A stretch of 64,000 nucleotides of DNA from Gemmatimonadota bacterium (GTDB lineage Bacteria > Gemmatimonadota > Gemmatimonadetes > Palauibacterales > KS3-K002), in contig CP070815.1 of the NCBI GenBank assembly GCA_020344215.1, positions 1,955,132 through 2,019,131 on the forward strand, given 5' to 3'. The translations under genes and the position numbers were made by a program. A model generated the notes under the pieces. The model worked only from the letters and a program-made list of their open reading frames with translations, was not told the origin of the DNA and did no database searches. Shown one piece after another: positions 16,361 through 26,718 of this stretch. The first letter of the stretch is position 1, and each line of letters starts with the position of its first letter.

Positions 16361-16887
16361 CTCCGGTCCTTCAAAACCGACAGGTAGGCGCCCCAAGGCC
16401 CAACATCGTCCGCGTACCCCTTCGCCATGACACGTGCCATCTGGGCGATGTGACCCAGGTCGTGCACCACCCAGGTGGCCAACAGTTGCCGCAGCGTGAC
16501 TCGCCCTAACGCGGGATGCGCTCCCGTCAGCTCGAGTTGCGTGGGCTGGATGTTGAGCTCGTCCAGCGTCCGCAGGTTGCTTTCCCGCAGCGTCTCGAAC
16601 GTGTCGAGCAACTCGCCCAGCGTCTTCCCACGGCTCTCCTCGAACTGGGCGGACCGGTCGAACGGTGTGAAGGTCCGCAACTCGCCCGCTTCGAGGATGA
16701 TGCGGATGCGCGCGATCCAATCGGTCTGCTCACCGTGGATCAGGTGCCCGACGATGTCGAACGGGCTCCAGGTATCGGGTCCTTCGTTGCAACGGATCCA
16801 TTCGTCGGACAGCCCGGCCAGCAAGGCGCGCAACGTGCCGGACGTGGACCTGAGGATCTCCAGGGTTCGGTCCAACTGAAATTCCAT
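16357..16887 (-). CDS. DinB-like four-helix-bundle protein
   Basis: A 176-residue protein of the DinB/YfiT superfamily. It shows WSPFDIVGHLIHGEQTDWIAR, with the first metal-ligand histidine in GHLIHGE, and LLATWVVHDLGHIAQMARVM with the other histidines, a typical triad for a metal site. Members act as thiol transferases or have unknown roles. ATG at 16887 is preferred over the TTG at 16896 because GAGG sits 9 bases before it. Confidence 0.85.
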   Translation of the reverse strand: MEFQLDRTLEILRSTSGTLRALLAGLSDEWIRCNEGPDTWSPFDIVGHLIHGEQTDWIARIRIILEAGELRTFTPFDRSAQFEESRGKTLGELLDTFETLRESNLRTLDELNIQPTQLELTGAHPALGRVTLRQLLATWVVHDLGHIAQMARVMAKGYADDVGPWGAYLSVLKDRS

Positions 16888-16903
16888 CGATAACAACCTC
16901 TGG

Positions 16904-17131
16904 TTAGTGTCTCGAGTGCGAGCTTTCCCGCCCGGGCATGAGCCGCGGCACGATGTTTCGTTGGCGCCCCGTTCGGAGGCGGGCTACCACCACAATAACG
17001 CAAAGCGCCGCGACAGCGAGAGTCACGGTGAGCGGAGGAACGGGGAACCCGCCGGGCGCGTGATTCGTTCGTAGAGGTGAGCGGGCGATGACTGAGTGGC
17101 CTGCAACCCTGCAGCGGGTCGTGGCGTCCAA
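16904..17131 (-). CDS. Doubtful small membrane protein
   Basis: A 75-codon frame with one hydrophobic stretch (PPLTVTLAVAALCVIVVVARL) and a basic C-terminus, ending 16 bases before the DinB-like start on the same strand. No family is recognised and no good ribosome site is seen. It may be a small inner-membrane protein or the tail of a lost gene. Of the rest of 16888-17361, only the hairpins at 17245-17337 stand out. Confidence 0.22.
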   Translation of the reverse strand: MDATTRCRVAGHSVIARSPLRTNHAPGGFPVPPLTVTLAVAALCVIVVVARLRTGRQRNIVPRLMPGRESSHSRH

Positions 17132-17210
17132 TAGGGTGAGAGGGGCGTTGAAACCGGGCGCCGGCCAACGACGTAGGGTAACAAGAGGAAACTCGCGTAC
17201 AGGAGTCGTA

Positions 17211-17345
17211 CTTGACGGATATACGAGATAAATAGAGATCCTTCCTGTCCAGGTGGCTCTGGACAGCTATCCCACTACAAACTCCTACCACTAACTCCGC
17301 AACGTGATGGGGCCGGTCGCTCGATTGCACCGGCCCCGTTTCTTG
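17211..17345 (+). ncRNA. Candidate small RNA with two hairpins and terminator
   Basis: An 8-base perfect stem CTGTCCAG/CTGGACAG (17245-17252, 17259-17266; 6-base loop) is followed by a 9-base stem GGGGCCGGT/ACCGGCCCC (17309-17317, 17329-17337) with GTTTCTTG behind it, a standard intrinsic terminator on the plus strand. No plus-strand gene lies within 900 bases upstream. A TTGACG at 17212 could be a -35, but no -10 sits at the right spacing. It could instead serve as a weak terminator for the minus-strand S4 gene. Confidence 0.35.
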
Positions 17346-17361
17346 TACGCCTCGTGCATGC

Positions 17362-17769
17362 TCAGTCCGGCGGGCTGCGCTTCAAGCGCCGTAGCTGCCG
17401 CCGTTCCCTCTTGCTGGGTTTGCCTCTATCGCGGAACGAGAAGCTGGGCGCGGCCTTTCGCTGTGCCTTGAGTCGCTCCCGGGCCTGCACGCTCTCGGCC
17501 GTCTCTTCGTAGAGGGTCACCGCTTCCTTGGCCGGTCCGCGGTGCTCCGACAGCCGCTGGACGACGAGCTGGTACTCGTACGGGCCCTTGCGTAGGCGCA
17601 CCCGGTCGCCCACGTGCAGGTTGGAGGCGCGCTTCGCGCGCCGGCCGTTGACCTGCACCTTGCCGCCGCTGATGGCCTTGGCGGCTAGGGAGCGCGTCTT
17701 GAAGAGGCGCGCGGCCCACAGCCATTTGTCCAAGCGTACGGCCTCGCCGCTCTTCGATATGGTGCCCAT
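17362..17769 (-). CDS. S4-domain RNA-binding protein (Hsp15-like)
   Basis: Ribosome-associated heat-shock-type protein with one S4 RNA-binding domain: VRLDKWLWAARLFKTRSLAAKAI, GGKVQVNGRRAKRASNLHVGDRVRL. A basic C-terminal tail follows (KAQRKAAPSFSFRDRGKPSKRERRQLRRLKR). In E. coli, Hsp15 rescues stalled 50S subunits carrying nascent chains; the same role is likely here. ATG at 17769 has CGGAG upstream; an in-frame GTG at 17796 is the alternative. The hairpin at 17309-17337 lies after its stop. Confidence 0.88.
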   Translation of the reverse strand: MGTISKSGEAVRLDKWLWAARLFKTRSLAAKAISGGKVQVNGRRAKRASNLHVGDRVRLRKGPYEYQLVVQRLSEHRGPAKEAVTLYEETAESVQARERLKAQRKAAPSFSFRDRGKPSKRERRQLRRLKRSPPD

Positions 17770-18024
17770 GCTCGCTCCGCTGTCCCATCGTCGCACACCG
17801 GTCTCGTCAGCGCAACGGACGGGCCTCTGGGGTGGGGGGGTTCCTCACAGACCCCCACCTTTCCATCTTTGTAGACTTTCGCCAGCACGCAATCGACTGG
17901 GCCGGGGCAGCGCACGCCCGGCTCAGGGCCGGAAGCGGAGGATGTTAACGCCTGCGGACCCGTGAAACGTGTGCGCAGCGACCGGCGTTAGCGGATCGAC
18001 ACTCTTCAACCCGGTGAGGTCGAC

Positions 18025-21000
18025 TTGAAGCTCTCTGACACCGCGATTCGACGGCCCGTACTCGCCTCGATGATGAGTCTCGCGCTGGTCCTCTTCGGGG
18101 GGATCGGCTACTTCCGGCTACCCGTGCGGGAGTTCCCCGACGTGGATGCGCCGATCGTCTCGGTCAGGACGATCCTGCGGGGCGCCAACCCGCGGGTGAT
18201 CGAGTCGACGGTCACCGACATCCTGGAGGAGGAGCTGAGCACGATCCCCGGCCTGCGCACGCTGACCAGCTCGAGCGCCGAGCAGGTGAGCAACATCACG
18301 CTGGAGTTCACCTTGGATCGGGACATCGAGGCGTCGGCGCAGGACGTGCGGGACAAGGTCTCACGCGTGCGCGGGCGCTTGCCCCAGGAGATCGAGGAAC
18401 CGGTCGTCACCAAGCAGGATGCCGACGCGCAGCCCTTCTTCTGGCTGGCGCTGACCGGCGAGAATTACGACCTGTTGCAGCTGTCAGATATCGGCGACCG
18501 CATCGTGAAGTCGCGACTGCAGACACTGCCGGGTGTCGGCCGCGCCCAAGTGTTCGGCGAGCGGCGCTATTCGATGCGTATCTGGCTGGATCCGGCGGAG
18601 CTCTCGGCCCGCGGGCTCACGGTGCAGGACGTGGAGGCGGGAATCCGCAGTCGCAACGTCGAGATCCCGGCTGGTCGCATCGAGTCGGAGCGGCGCGAGT
18701 TCACCGTCCGCTCACTGGGCCAGCTGAAGACGCCCGACGAGTTCGCCAATCTGACGGTGGCCAACCAGGGCGGCCGACTGGTGAAGCTGCGTGACCTGGC
18801 GCGGGTCGAGCTGGGACCCGAGGACGAGCGTAGCGCGCTGCGCTTCAACGGTAGGTCGGCGGTGGCGGTCGGCGTAGTCCGCCAGTCGAAGGCCAACCTG
18901 ATCGAGGTGTCGAATGGGATCCGTGAAGAGCTGCCGGCGATCAACGCGGCGTTGCCACCGGGCGTGAGCCTGGAGGTCGGGTTCGACAGTTCGATCTTCA
19001 TTCGGCGTTCCATCCAAGAAGCCCAGGGGGCGTTGCTCCTCGCCGCCGCACTGGTCGTGCTGATCATCTTCTTCGCGCTGCGCAACCTGAAGGCCACGAT
19101 CATCCCGGCGCTGGCCATCCCCACATCGATCGTGGCCGCGTTCGGACTCATGTATTTCCTCGGCTTCACGATCAATACGCTGACGTTGCTGGCGCTGATC
19201 CTCTCGATCGGGATCGTTGTGGACGACGCCATCATCGTGATGGAGAACGCCTACCGGCATCAGGAGGAACTGGGCGAAGATCCGGAGGCGGCGGCGATCA
19301 AGGGGACGCGGGAGATCGCCTTCGCGGTGATCGCGACCACCATCGCCCTAGTGGCCGTATTCTCGCCGCTGGCGTTTCTCCGTGGAACCACCGGTCGGCT
19401 ATTCAACGAGTTCGGCATCGCGATGGCCGGCGCGGTAGTGATCTCCAGCTTCACCGCGCTGACGCTCACCGCCATGGTGTCCGCCAAGATTCTCCGCGTG
19501 CCGAAGAGCCACGGCCGCATCTTCATGGCGTTCGAGAAGGGCTTCGTGGGTATTGCCCGCGCCTACTCGCGCACTCTGGGCTCCGCCATCCGGCGACGTG
19601 GGTTCGTCATCGGTGGCGCTGTCGCCGCCGTACTGCTCGCCGTCTTCGTCTTCCGGGCGCTGGAGCGCGAGTTCGTGCCGCCCGAGGATCGCGGTGTCAT
19701 CATCGTATTCTCGATCGGACCGGAGGGCGCGACGCTGGCCTACACCGACTCCTATCAGCAACGGCTGGAGCAGATACTCGCGCGGACCGACGGAGTCGAG
19801 GGGTACTTCAGTATCGTGGGCTTCGGCGGTCGGGTGAGCAACGGGATCATGTTCGTACGGCTGACCGACTGGTCGGAGCGGGATCGCTCGGTACAGGAGA
19901 TCATCGGCGAGATCCAGCCCCAATTCTTCGCGATACCCGGTGTGCTCGCCTTCGCCAACGCCCCGCCCGCCTTCGGGTTCGGTAGCCCGGTCCAGTTCGT
20001 GGTTCGGCACCCGGACTTCGACTCGCTGGCCGTCGGGATGGACAGGCTGATGGTACGGGCCCGTGCGATCAACGGGCTGATCAACATTGACACGAACCTT
20101 CGAGTCAACAAGCCCGAACTCACGGTAACCTACGACCGCGACCGGGCCGAAGACCTCGGCGTGCAGATCCGCGATGTCTCCGGCACTTTGCAGACTCTGC
20201 TGGGTGGGCGGCGCGTTAGCACCTTCACCCGCGCCAACAAGCTGTACGACGTCATGGTCCAGCTCGACCCGCAGGAGCGAGCCACGCCCGGCCAGATGGC
20301 CGGACTGTATGTGCGCGGCCGCGACGGCGCGTTGGTGAAGCTCGACGCGGTGACCCGGGTCGAAGAAGGCGTCGGCCCACGCCAGCTCAACCACTTCAAC
20401 CGGGTTCGCTCGTTCACCATGACCGGGAACTTGACGCCCGGGTTCACGCTGGGCGAAGCGCTCGATTCGTTGAGCGTGGCGGCGGCAGAGGTCCTGCCGC
20501 CGGGCAGCAGCGTCGCGCTGGCCGGTGAGTCGCGCGAGTTGGAGGAGAGCGGCAATGCGCTGTATTTCGCCTTCGTCCTGGCTCTCGTGGTCGTCTACAT
20601 GGTTCTGGCGGCGCAGTTCGAGTCGCTGATCCACCCGTTCACCGTGTTGCTCTCGGTGCCTTTGGCGGTAACGGGCGCTCTTCTGACACTGCTGCTGGCC
20701 GGCTCGACGCTCAATCTTTACAGCCAGATCGGCATGATCCTGCTCATCGGCTTGGTGAGCAAGAATGCGATTCTGCTGGTCGAATACGCCAATCAGCTCA
20801 AAGCCAAGGGTCTGAGTTCGGTGGAAGCGATGCTTGAATCGGGAAGGATCCGCCTGCGGCCGATCCTGATGACGGCGACGGCCACTGTCTTCGGCGCCAT
20901 GCCGATCGCTCTGGGGTTGGGCGCCGGCTCGGCCAGCCGGCGGCCGCTGGGCTACGCTATCCTGGGGGGGCTTGTCTTCTCCACGGTTCTGACCCTGTAC

Positions 21001-21090
21001 CTCGTGCCGGTCGTGTATGTGCTCCTGGACGCGCTCAAGCAGCGCTTCGCGCGGCGTGCACCGAAGCTTGAGACGGTTGAAGCACGATGA
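18025..21090 (+). CDS. RND multidrug-efflux inner-membrane pump (HAE1 type)
   Basis: Proton-driven trimeric exporter of the AcrB/MdtB type, 1021 residues, full length. The N-terminus (LSDTAIRRPVLASMMSLALVLFGGIGY) is typical. Twelve membrane segments fall in two blocks around the porter loops. The TM4 proton-relay pair is present in SIGIVVDDAIIVMENAYRH, and the TM10-11 region reads GLVSKNAILLVEYANQL and RLRPILMTATATVFGAMP. The start is TTG at 18025 with GTGAGG upstream. It is first in an operon with a TolC-like channel (overlap ATGA) and a periplasmic adaptor. No regulator is adjacent. Confidence 0.96.
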   Translation: MKLSDTAIRRPVLASMMSLALVLFGGIGYFRLPVREFPDVDAPIVSVRTILRGANPRVIESTVTDILEEELSTIPGLRTLTSSSAEQVSNITLEFTLDRDIEASAQDVRDKVSRVRGRLPQEIEEPVVTKQDADAQPFFWLALTGENYDLLQLSDIGDRIVKSRLQTLPGVGRAQVFGERRYSMRIWLDPAELSARGLTVQDVEAGIRSRNVEIPAGRIESERREFTVRSLGQLKTPDEFANLTVANQGGRLVKLRDLARVELGPEDERSALRFNGRSAVAVGVVRQSKANLIEVSNGIREELPAINAALPPGVSLEVGFDSSIFIRRSIQEAQGALLLAAALVVLIIFFALRNLKATIIPALAIPTSIVAAFGLMYFLGFTINTLTLLALILSIGIVVDDAIIVMENAYRHQEELGEDPEAAAIKGTREIAFAVIATTIALVAVFSPLAFLRGTTGRLFNEFGIAMAGAVVISSFTALTLTAMVSAKILRVPKSHGRIFMAFEKGFVGIARAYSRTLGSAIRRRGFVIGGAVAAVLLAVFVFRALEREFVPPEDRGVIIVFSIGPEGATLAYTDSYQQRLEQILARTDGVEGYFSIVGFGGRVSNGIMFVRLTDWSERDRSVQEIIGEIQPQFFAIPGVLAFANAPPAFGFGSPVQFVVRHPDFDSLAVGMDRLMVRARAINGLINIDTNLRVNKPELTVTYDRDRAEDLGVQIRDVSGTLQTLLGGRRVSTFTRANKLYDVMVQLDPQERATPGQMAGLYVRGRDGALVKLDAVTRVEEGVGPRQLNHFNRVRSFTMTGNLTPGFTLGEALDSLSVAAAEVLPPGSSVALAGESRELEESGNALYFAFVLALVVVYMVLAAQFESLIHPFTVLLSVPLAVTGALLTLLLAGSTLNLYSQIGMILLIGLVSKNAILLVEYANQLKAKGLSSVEAMLESGRIRLRPILMTATATVFGAMPIALGLGAGSASRRPLGYAILGGLVFSTVLTLYLVPVVYVLLDALKQRFARRAPKLETVEAR

Positions 21091-22418
21091 ACCTTGCGCT
21101 CTTCGCCCTAGTTCAGCTTGCCGCCGCGCACTACGCGCCGCCGGCCGACCCGGCTGTGGTGGTCAGACCTGCTGCCGAGTCCGATACGATACCGCAGATC
21201 ACACTTGTCGAGGCGTTAAGTGCCGCGGCGCAACTCGACCCTAACTACGTCGCCGCCCTGGGCGGGATCGGGAACGCGCTTTGGGTTAGACGTTCGGCCT
21301 ATGCCGTCTTCGTCCTGCCCTCGGTATCCATATCGTCGTCGCTGACCAAGGCGTCCGAGGAGTTCTTCAACCTCGGAACCGGGGGCCTGACGGACCAGAT
21401 CGTCGATGCAAGGGTCGAGGCGCGCTACAATCTGTTCCGCGGTGGTGCCAAGTACTTCGAGATGAAGCGGGCGCGCGCCGAGATGGAGAGCGCCGAAGCG
21501 ACTGAGGTGCAGGCGCGCTTCAACACTGCGCTGCTCACCGAATCAGACTTTTACAATGTGATCGCCGAACGCGAGCTCGTTCGTGTGGCTGCCGAGCGCG
21601 TGCGCCGCGCGGATGAACAGCTGGCCGTCGCCCGGGCACGCGTCGTCTCCGGCGCGGCGGTGCAGACCGACTCGTTGCAGCTCCTGCTCGAGCTCACCCG
21701 CGCTAGGGTGGATCTCTTGCGCCAGCGGGCGAGCCTGCGGGTCGCGCAGGTACAGCTGGGCCGGCGCGTTGGCATAGCCGGTCCGGTGGATGCGGTCGCG
21801 CTCGACACGCTACCGGCGCTGGAGCTGCCGATCAGCGAGGACAGCGCGGTTGTCGAAGCCCTGGCGCAAGGGCCGGAGTACCGGATCGCGATTGCCGAGG
21901 AGCGGGCGTCAGACGCGGCGGCCAAGGCCGCCTATGGCACCTACCTGCCCCAGATCGACCTGTTCGCCTCGTGGCAGGGGTTCGACGACGGATTCTTTCC
22001 CGACGCGACGTCGCGAACGGTGTGGGGCTTTCAGATCAGGCTTCCGCTGTGGAACGATGGGCAACGCGAGATCGCGCTTTCCAGAGCGAAGGCCAACCGA
22101 GACGTCGCCCGGGCGGTTCGTCGTGACGCCGAGCTTGCCGTGCGGCGCGACGCTATCGAGGCGTATCAGGCCTACGTAACGGCGCGGGCCAGCGCCGAAC
22201 TGGCCCAGCAGGCGGTGATCGTCGCGCAAGAGAACCTGGATGTGCAGGAGACGCGCTACCGGGCCGGGGCCACGACCATCTTGGACCTGCTGTCGGCTCA
22301 GGTGTCGCTCTCTGAGGCGGAGGCCGGGTTGGTGCAGGCGCGCTATGCCGCGCGTCTGGCGCTGGCGGGATTAGAGGCGATCTTGGGGCGGAGACTGTTC
22401 ACGGATAGAGGATACTGA
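21087..22418 (+). CDS. TolC-family outer-membrane efflux channel
   Basis: A 443-residue outer-membrane factor. The N-terminal hydrophobic segment is a short signal. The long alternating helical repeats typical of TolC are visible twice (RAEMESAEATEVQARFNTALLTES; RASAELAQQAVIVAQENLDVQETRYRAGATTILDLLSAQVSL). The start ATG overlaps the pump's stop by 4 bases and the adaptor gene starts 2 bases after the stop, so all three subunits of one tripartite exporter are co-translated. Confidence 0.93.
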   Translation: MNLALFALVQLAAAHYAPPADPAVVVRPAAESDTIPQITLVEALSAAAQLDPNYVAALGGIGNALWVRRSAYAVFVLPSVSISSSLTKASEEFFNLGTGGLTDQIVDARVEARYNLFRGGAKYFEMKRARAEMESAEATEVQARFNTALLTESDFYNVIAERELVRVAAERVRRADEQLAVARARVVSGAAVQTDSLQLLLELTRARVDLLRQRASLRVAQVQLGRRVGIAGPVDAVALDTLPALELPISEDSAVVEALAQGPEYRIAIAEERASDAAAKAAYGTYLPQIDLFASWQGFDDGFFPDATSRTVWGFQIRLPLWNDGQREIALSRAKANRDVARAVRRDAELAVRRDAIEAYQAYVTARASAELAQQAVIVAQENLDVQETRYRAGATTILDLLSAQVSLSEAEAGLVQARYAARLALAGLEAILGRRLFTDRGY

Positions 22419-22420
22419 CG

Positions 22421-23470
22421 GTGAGATCTATACGCCTGTGCCTGATGGCGGCGGCCGCGCTGGCGGCCTGTTCGAGTGCGGAGTCGAACAGCGACGGCGG
22501 CCCCGGAGGCGGCGGCCAACCGCTCGGTATGCCGGTCGAGGTAGCGCTGGCCCGCCAGGACACGGTGGTCGATGCGATCGTCGCCACCGGACAGATCGAG
22601 GCAGTCCAATCGATCGAGTTGCGGCCCGAGGTGGATGGCCGGCTCGAGCAGATCCTGATCCGCGAGGGTGCCGAGGTGGTTAGGGGAACTCCGCTCTTCA
22701 AGATCGACGACGCGGAGCTTAGGGCCCAGGTCGCGCGGCTGGAAGCGGAGCACGATCTTACCCTCCAGGCTTTGGCGCGGACCCGTGGGCTGCTGGAACA
22801 GAACGCCTCCTCGGAGGCGGACCTCGAGCTGGCGGAAGCGAACGCGAGAAGCTCGCAGGCCCAGCTCGAGCTGCAGCAGGTGCGGCTCGACAGGACGTTG
22901 GTGCGGGCGCCGTTCTCCGGAGTGGTGGGTGCGCGGTTCGTCAGCTTGGGCGACTACGTCACTTCGTCGACACGACTCGTCACATTGCAGACCGTTGACC
23001 CGCAGCGCGCTTCCTTCCAGATACCGGAGCGCTACGCCCAGCGCCTGCACGTAGGTCAGGAGGTGAGCTTCCGAGTGGCGGCGTTCCCCGAAGTCGAGTT
23101 CACCGGAGTCGTTGACTTCGTCGATCCCGTCGTCGCGCTTCCCGCCCGCACGATCACGGTAAAGGCGGAAGTGCCGAATCCGAGTCGCGACCTCAAGGCC
23201 GGGATGTTCATCGAGGCCCGGCTCGCTACCGACGTGCGGCCGGACGCGGTCGTCGTTCCGGAGGATGCCGTCTTGCCGCTGGCGGGAGCGAACTTCGTTT
23301 GGGTGGTCAGCGAGGGAACGGCCTCACGTCGCCAGGTCGAGCTCGGGGTCCGCATCCCCGGGCTCGTAGAGGTCTTGACCGGCATCCAAGCCGGTGAGCA
23401 AGTGGTCGTGGGTGGGATCGAACGGCTCTCGGAAGGGGCGCCGGTGATGGCCACCGCGGTAGAGCGTTGA
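22421..23470 (+). CDS. RND efflux periplasmic adaptor (membrane-fusion lipoprotein)
   Basis: A 349-residue adaptor linking pump and channel. It is a lipoprotein (lipobox ALAAC at residues ~14-18). The barrel-sandwich half-motifs IELRPEVDGRLEQILIREG and RTLVRAPFSGVVGARFVSLGDYV flank a coiled-coil hairpin (HDLTLQALARTRGLLEQNASSEADLELAEA). Beta-barrel and membrane-proximal domains follow, ending VVVGGIERLSEGAPV. The start is GTG at 22421. The order pump-channel-adaptor is less usual than adaptor-first. Confidence 0.94.
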   Translation: MRSIRLCLMAAAALAACSSAESNSDGGPGGGGQPLGMPVEVALARQDTVVDAIVATGQIEAVQSIELRPEVDGRLEQILIREGAEVVRGTPLFKIDDAELRAQVARLEAEHDLTLQALARTRGLLEQNASSEADLELAEANARSSQAQLELQQVRLDRTLVRAPFSGVVGARFVSLGDYVTSSTRLVTLQTVDPQRASFQIPERYAQRLHVGQEVSFRVAAFPEVEFTGVVDFVDPVVALPARTITVKAEVPNPSRDLKAGMFIEARLATDVRPDAVVVPEDAVLPLAGANFVWVVSEGTASRRQVELGVRIPGLVEVLTGIQAGEQVVVGGIERLSEGAPVMATAVER

Positions 23471-23912
23471 GTCGGCGAAGGTTGTGTGGCGGCTGACCTG
23501 GTGCCGGGAGTGGGTCCACCAAGCCGGAGTGGAGGGATTGACCTACCTGCTGCCCAGGCAGGCGCCGCCACACATGGGTCTCTCGCTCAACACTGACACC
23601 ACCTTCCGCCTAAGCGACGGAGAGGGAGCAGCGCAAGGGGTCTGAACTGCCCTCTCTCCGTCGCCGCCGGGCGGGAGCCTCTCACCGAACTGGCCCCTCT
23701 TCCTCGTCGTCTCGGCAATACGCAAGGGGCGCGTGTTGTCCTCGGACCCGGCGCCGGGCACGCTGGCGCGCGCCCAGACTACTTTACGGCCAGTCCGGGC
23801 CCGGCCTGTACGGTTTGTCGACAAACTGGAGGGTCGGCCGGACGAATAGTCATGGACCGGGGATGAACGGGTGCGACCTGCCGGGCCCTAGCCGCGGGAA
23901 TTGTGTGGTCGG
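23471..23912. other. 440-base region without a supported gene
   Basis: After the efflux operon. An imperfect long hairpin pairs CGACGGAGAG (23615-23624) with CTCTCCGTCG (23654-23663) and may end the operon transcript, though it lacks a T tract. A 54-codon plus-strand frame from GTG 23484 (GVEGLTYLLPRQAPPHMG) has no family I recognise. Nothing else is seen. Confidence 0.4.
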
Positions 23913-24497
23913 TCACTCGTCGAGTGAGTGTCGCGCGAGGAACTCGATGATCTCCGCGTTCCCGATTTCCTGGCTGATCGCGCCGGCCCCGTCGGGGTAC
24001 GGCCCTGGAGAGCTGGGCCAGGTATGACCACCGTGTGCGATAGCGTAGAGTTTCACCTCGGCGCCGCCGGCGCAGCCCGGATAGTCTTCGAGCCACACCT
24101 CTGTGCCGTCATCCTCGTTGTCAGGGAGCCACTCCACGTCCGGTTCGGCGGAGCACCCATTGAGCTCCGCCCAAACCTCCATGGTCAGCCGCATCGACAA
24201 GAGCTGATACGACCCGTTATACCCCCTCCAGGGAAACGCCAAGTCCTCGGTGCCCTGCACCAGGAGGATGGGTATCGGGCGGGAGGGGTTGCACGCAGCG
24301 GCGGCCCCGGGACTCAGCGTCGCTCCTACTGTGGCAACTGCGGCCAGATCGGATGCGAGCTGGCAAGCGAGCGCGAAAGTGAGGACCGCTCCCCGGGAGA
24401 ATCCGGCGGCGTAGATGCGGCGATCGTCCACCGCTAGGCCGTCTTTGAGGTGTGCTATCAGCGTGCCATCCGAGAATGATTCAGCGGCTACTTCCGC
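23913..24497 (-). pseudogene. 5'-truncated PHB-depolymerase/feruloyl-esterase-type hydrolase (LpqC-like)
   Basis: C-terminal two thirds of a secreted alpha/beta-hydrolase. Retained are the nucleophile elbow (DDRRIYAAGFSRGAVLTFALACQL), the aspartate region (PILLVQGTEDLAFPWRGY), a cysteine-paired insertion (NGCSAEP, YPGCAGG) and the histidine (AIAHGGHTWPSSPGPYP). The signal peptide, first strands and oxyanion-hole segment are missing. Recognisable sequence stops near 24497, 44 bases from the end of the response-regulator gene. No start with a ribosome site is present. It looks like a deletion that brought the two genes together. Confidence 0.65.
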
Positions 24498-24540
24498 GGT
24501 AGATCCTGTCGGCGAGCTGCGTGTACGGGTCGATGAACGG

Positions 24541-25340
<800 letters not shown>

Positions 25341-25344
<4 letters not shown>

Positions 25345-26600
25345 GCTGAGCCTCCCAGCTCTTCGACGGCGAGCTGGAAGGGCAGGTCGAGGACGGCAGC
25401 GACGCCACCATCCTTGGCGTTCTCTACTACGAAGCCGTGGTCATCGCCGTAAAGCTGCTCGAGCCGCTCTTTTGTCGTCGAGAGGCCCAAGCCATCACCC
25501 GTCGCGCTCTCCAGCGTCTCCGGTAGGCCGGGACCGTCGTCCCAGACCGAGAGGTGCAGGCGGTCACCGTCGCGCCAGGCTGCGATCCGCAGGGTGCCGG
25601 CGGAAGCGCGCGGTGCGATGCCGTGCTGGATAGCGTTCTCGACCAGCGGCTGAAGGATCAGGTAGGGAACCTGAGCCTCCTGCGATCCGGGCTCGATACG
25701 CATCTCGACGTTCAGTCGATCGCCGAAGCGGATCTGCTCGATCTCCAGGTAGCGCCTGATAAACTCGATCTCCTGCTTCAAAGGCACGAGCTGAGCGCCG
25801 GCACCGTCCAGCACGCGGCGCAACAGCTCGCCGAGCCCGGTCACCACACGGACGGCCTGCGCGTTCCTGTCGGTTCTCACCAGTACGGCGATTGTATGGA
25901 GGGCGTTGAACAAGAAATGAGGGTGGAGCTGCATCTCCAGCGCCTGCAGGCGGGCCTGGGTGAGCTGGGTCTCGAGTTGAGCGGCCTTGATCTGGCGCTC
26001 GCGACTCTCGCGGTAGTACTGGGCGGAGTAGGCCAGGCCGATGATGAGCCAGTAGAGGAACGGGTCGAGGTGGAGCCAGGTGGCGAAGAACAGCGACCCT
26101 TTCTGCAGGGTGAACGCGACTCCCGGAGGGTAGTAGCCCAGCAACTGGCCAGCCACTACGAAGTTCATACCGCCGATGAACGCCATCACCAGACTGACGG
26201 GGATGTGCAGCCAAAGGTTGCTCTGCCAGCGCCCTTCGTCGAGAGGGAACCGCCGGCGTAGCCAGAGGATCACACCGGTGAACAGCATCCAGGTCACGCC
26301 CCAGCCCAGGTGCCACAGCTCGGCCGTCAGAAGCGAGATCTCGTTGCCCTTGACCCGCTCGCCGATATACAAGTCGACGGTGAACAGCGTGCTCCAGAAG
26401 GTCCAGAGCCCGACGACCAGAGCCCACCTGACACAGCGCCGGCTCAGCGCCTGCTTGGGATCGAATCCGCTCAATTCCTGTACGGTCTGGCTCCGTGGCG
26501 GGGGTATCTGCCCACGCCGCCATACTAAGAGCGGGGCGCTCGATGCGGCAACCGCCGTGCGGTGAAGCGCGGCATTCCGGCGACGAGCCGGGAAGGGCAC
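25341..26600 (-). CDS. LytS/YehU-type sensor histidine kinase
   Basis: A 419-residue membrane kinase of the His_kinase (PF06580) family. Four membrane segments (residues ~57-195) give a simple membrane sensor without an extracellular domain. A short coiled coil leads to the phospho-acceptor box MQLHPHFLFNALHTI. The ATPase has LILQPLVENAIQHGIAP and the G boxes WDDGPGLPE and GDGLGLSTTKERL. The start is a GTG at 26600, but the first ~45 residues look unstructured, so an internal start is possible. It overlaps the LytTR gene by 4 bases. Confidence 0.93.
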
Positions 26601-26718
26601 GCGCCGAACGACCGTTGCACCGCCGCCCCGCTAAAGGCTTGACGGCGGGCCCCAGCGCACGAAACGTTTAAGCCTCTCGAAGCACCTCGTTTCTTGCCTG
26701 CCCAGAGAGGACCGGTCC

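Noticed and set aside
17212-17234. TTGACG...TAAATA as promoter of the candidate small RNA
   Set aside because: Spacing between the hexamers is only 11 bases, too short for sigma-70.
19399-20634. Long open frame antisense to the RND pump (411 codons)
   Set aside because: Typical high-GC shadow frame; no start signal or recognisable domain, and the sense strand encodes a complete RND protein.
23484-23648. 54-codon frame after the efflux operon
   Set aside because: Reads plausibly but has no family, no ribosome site and overlaps a hairpin; not enough to call a gene.
25564-26523. 319-codon frame overlapping the histidine kinase in another frame
   Set aside because: Same-strand shadow with low-complexity Arg/Pro/Ala text; the kinase motifs are unambiguous.
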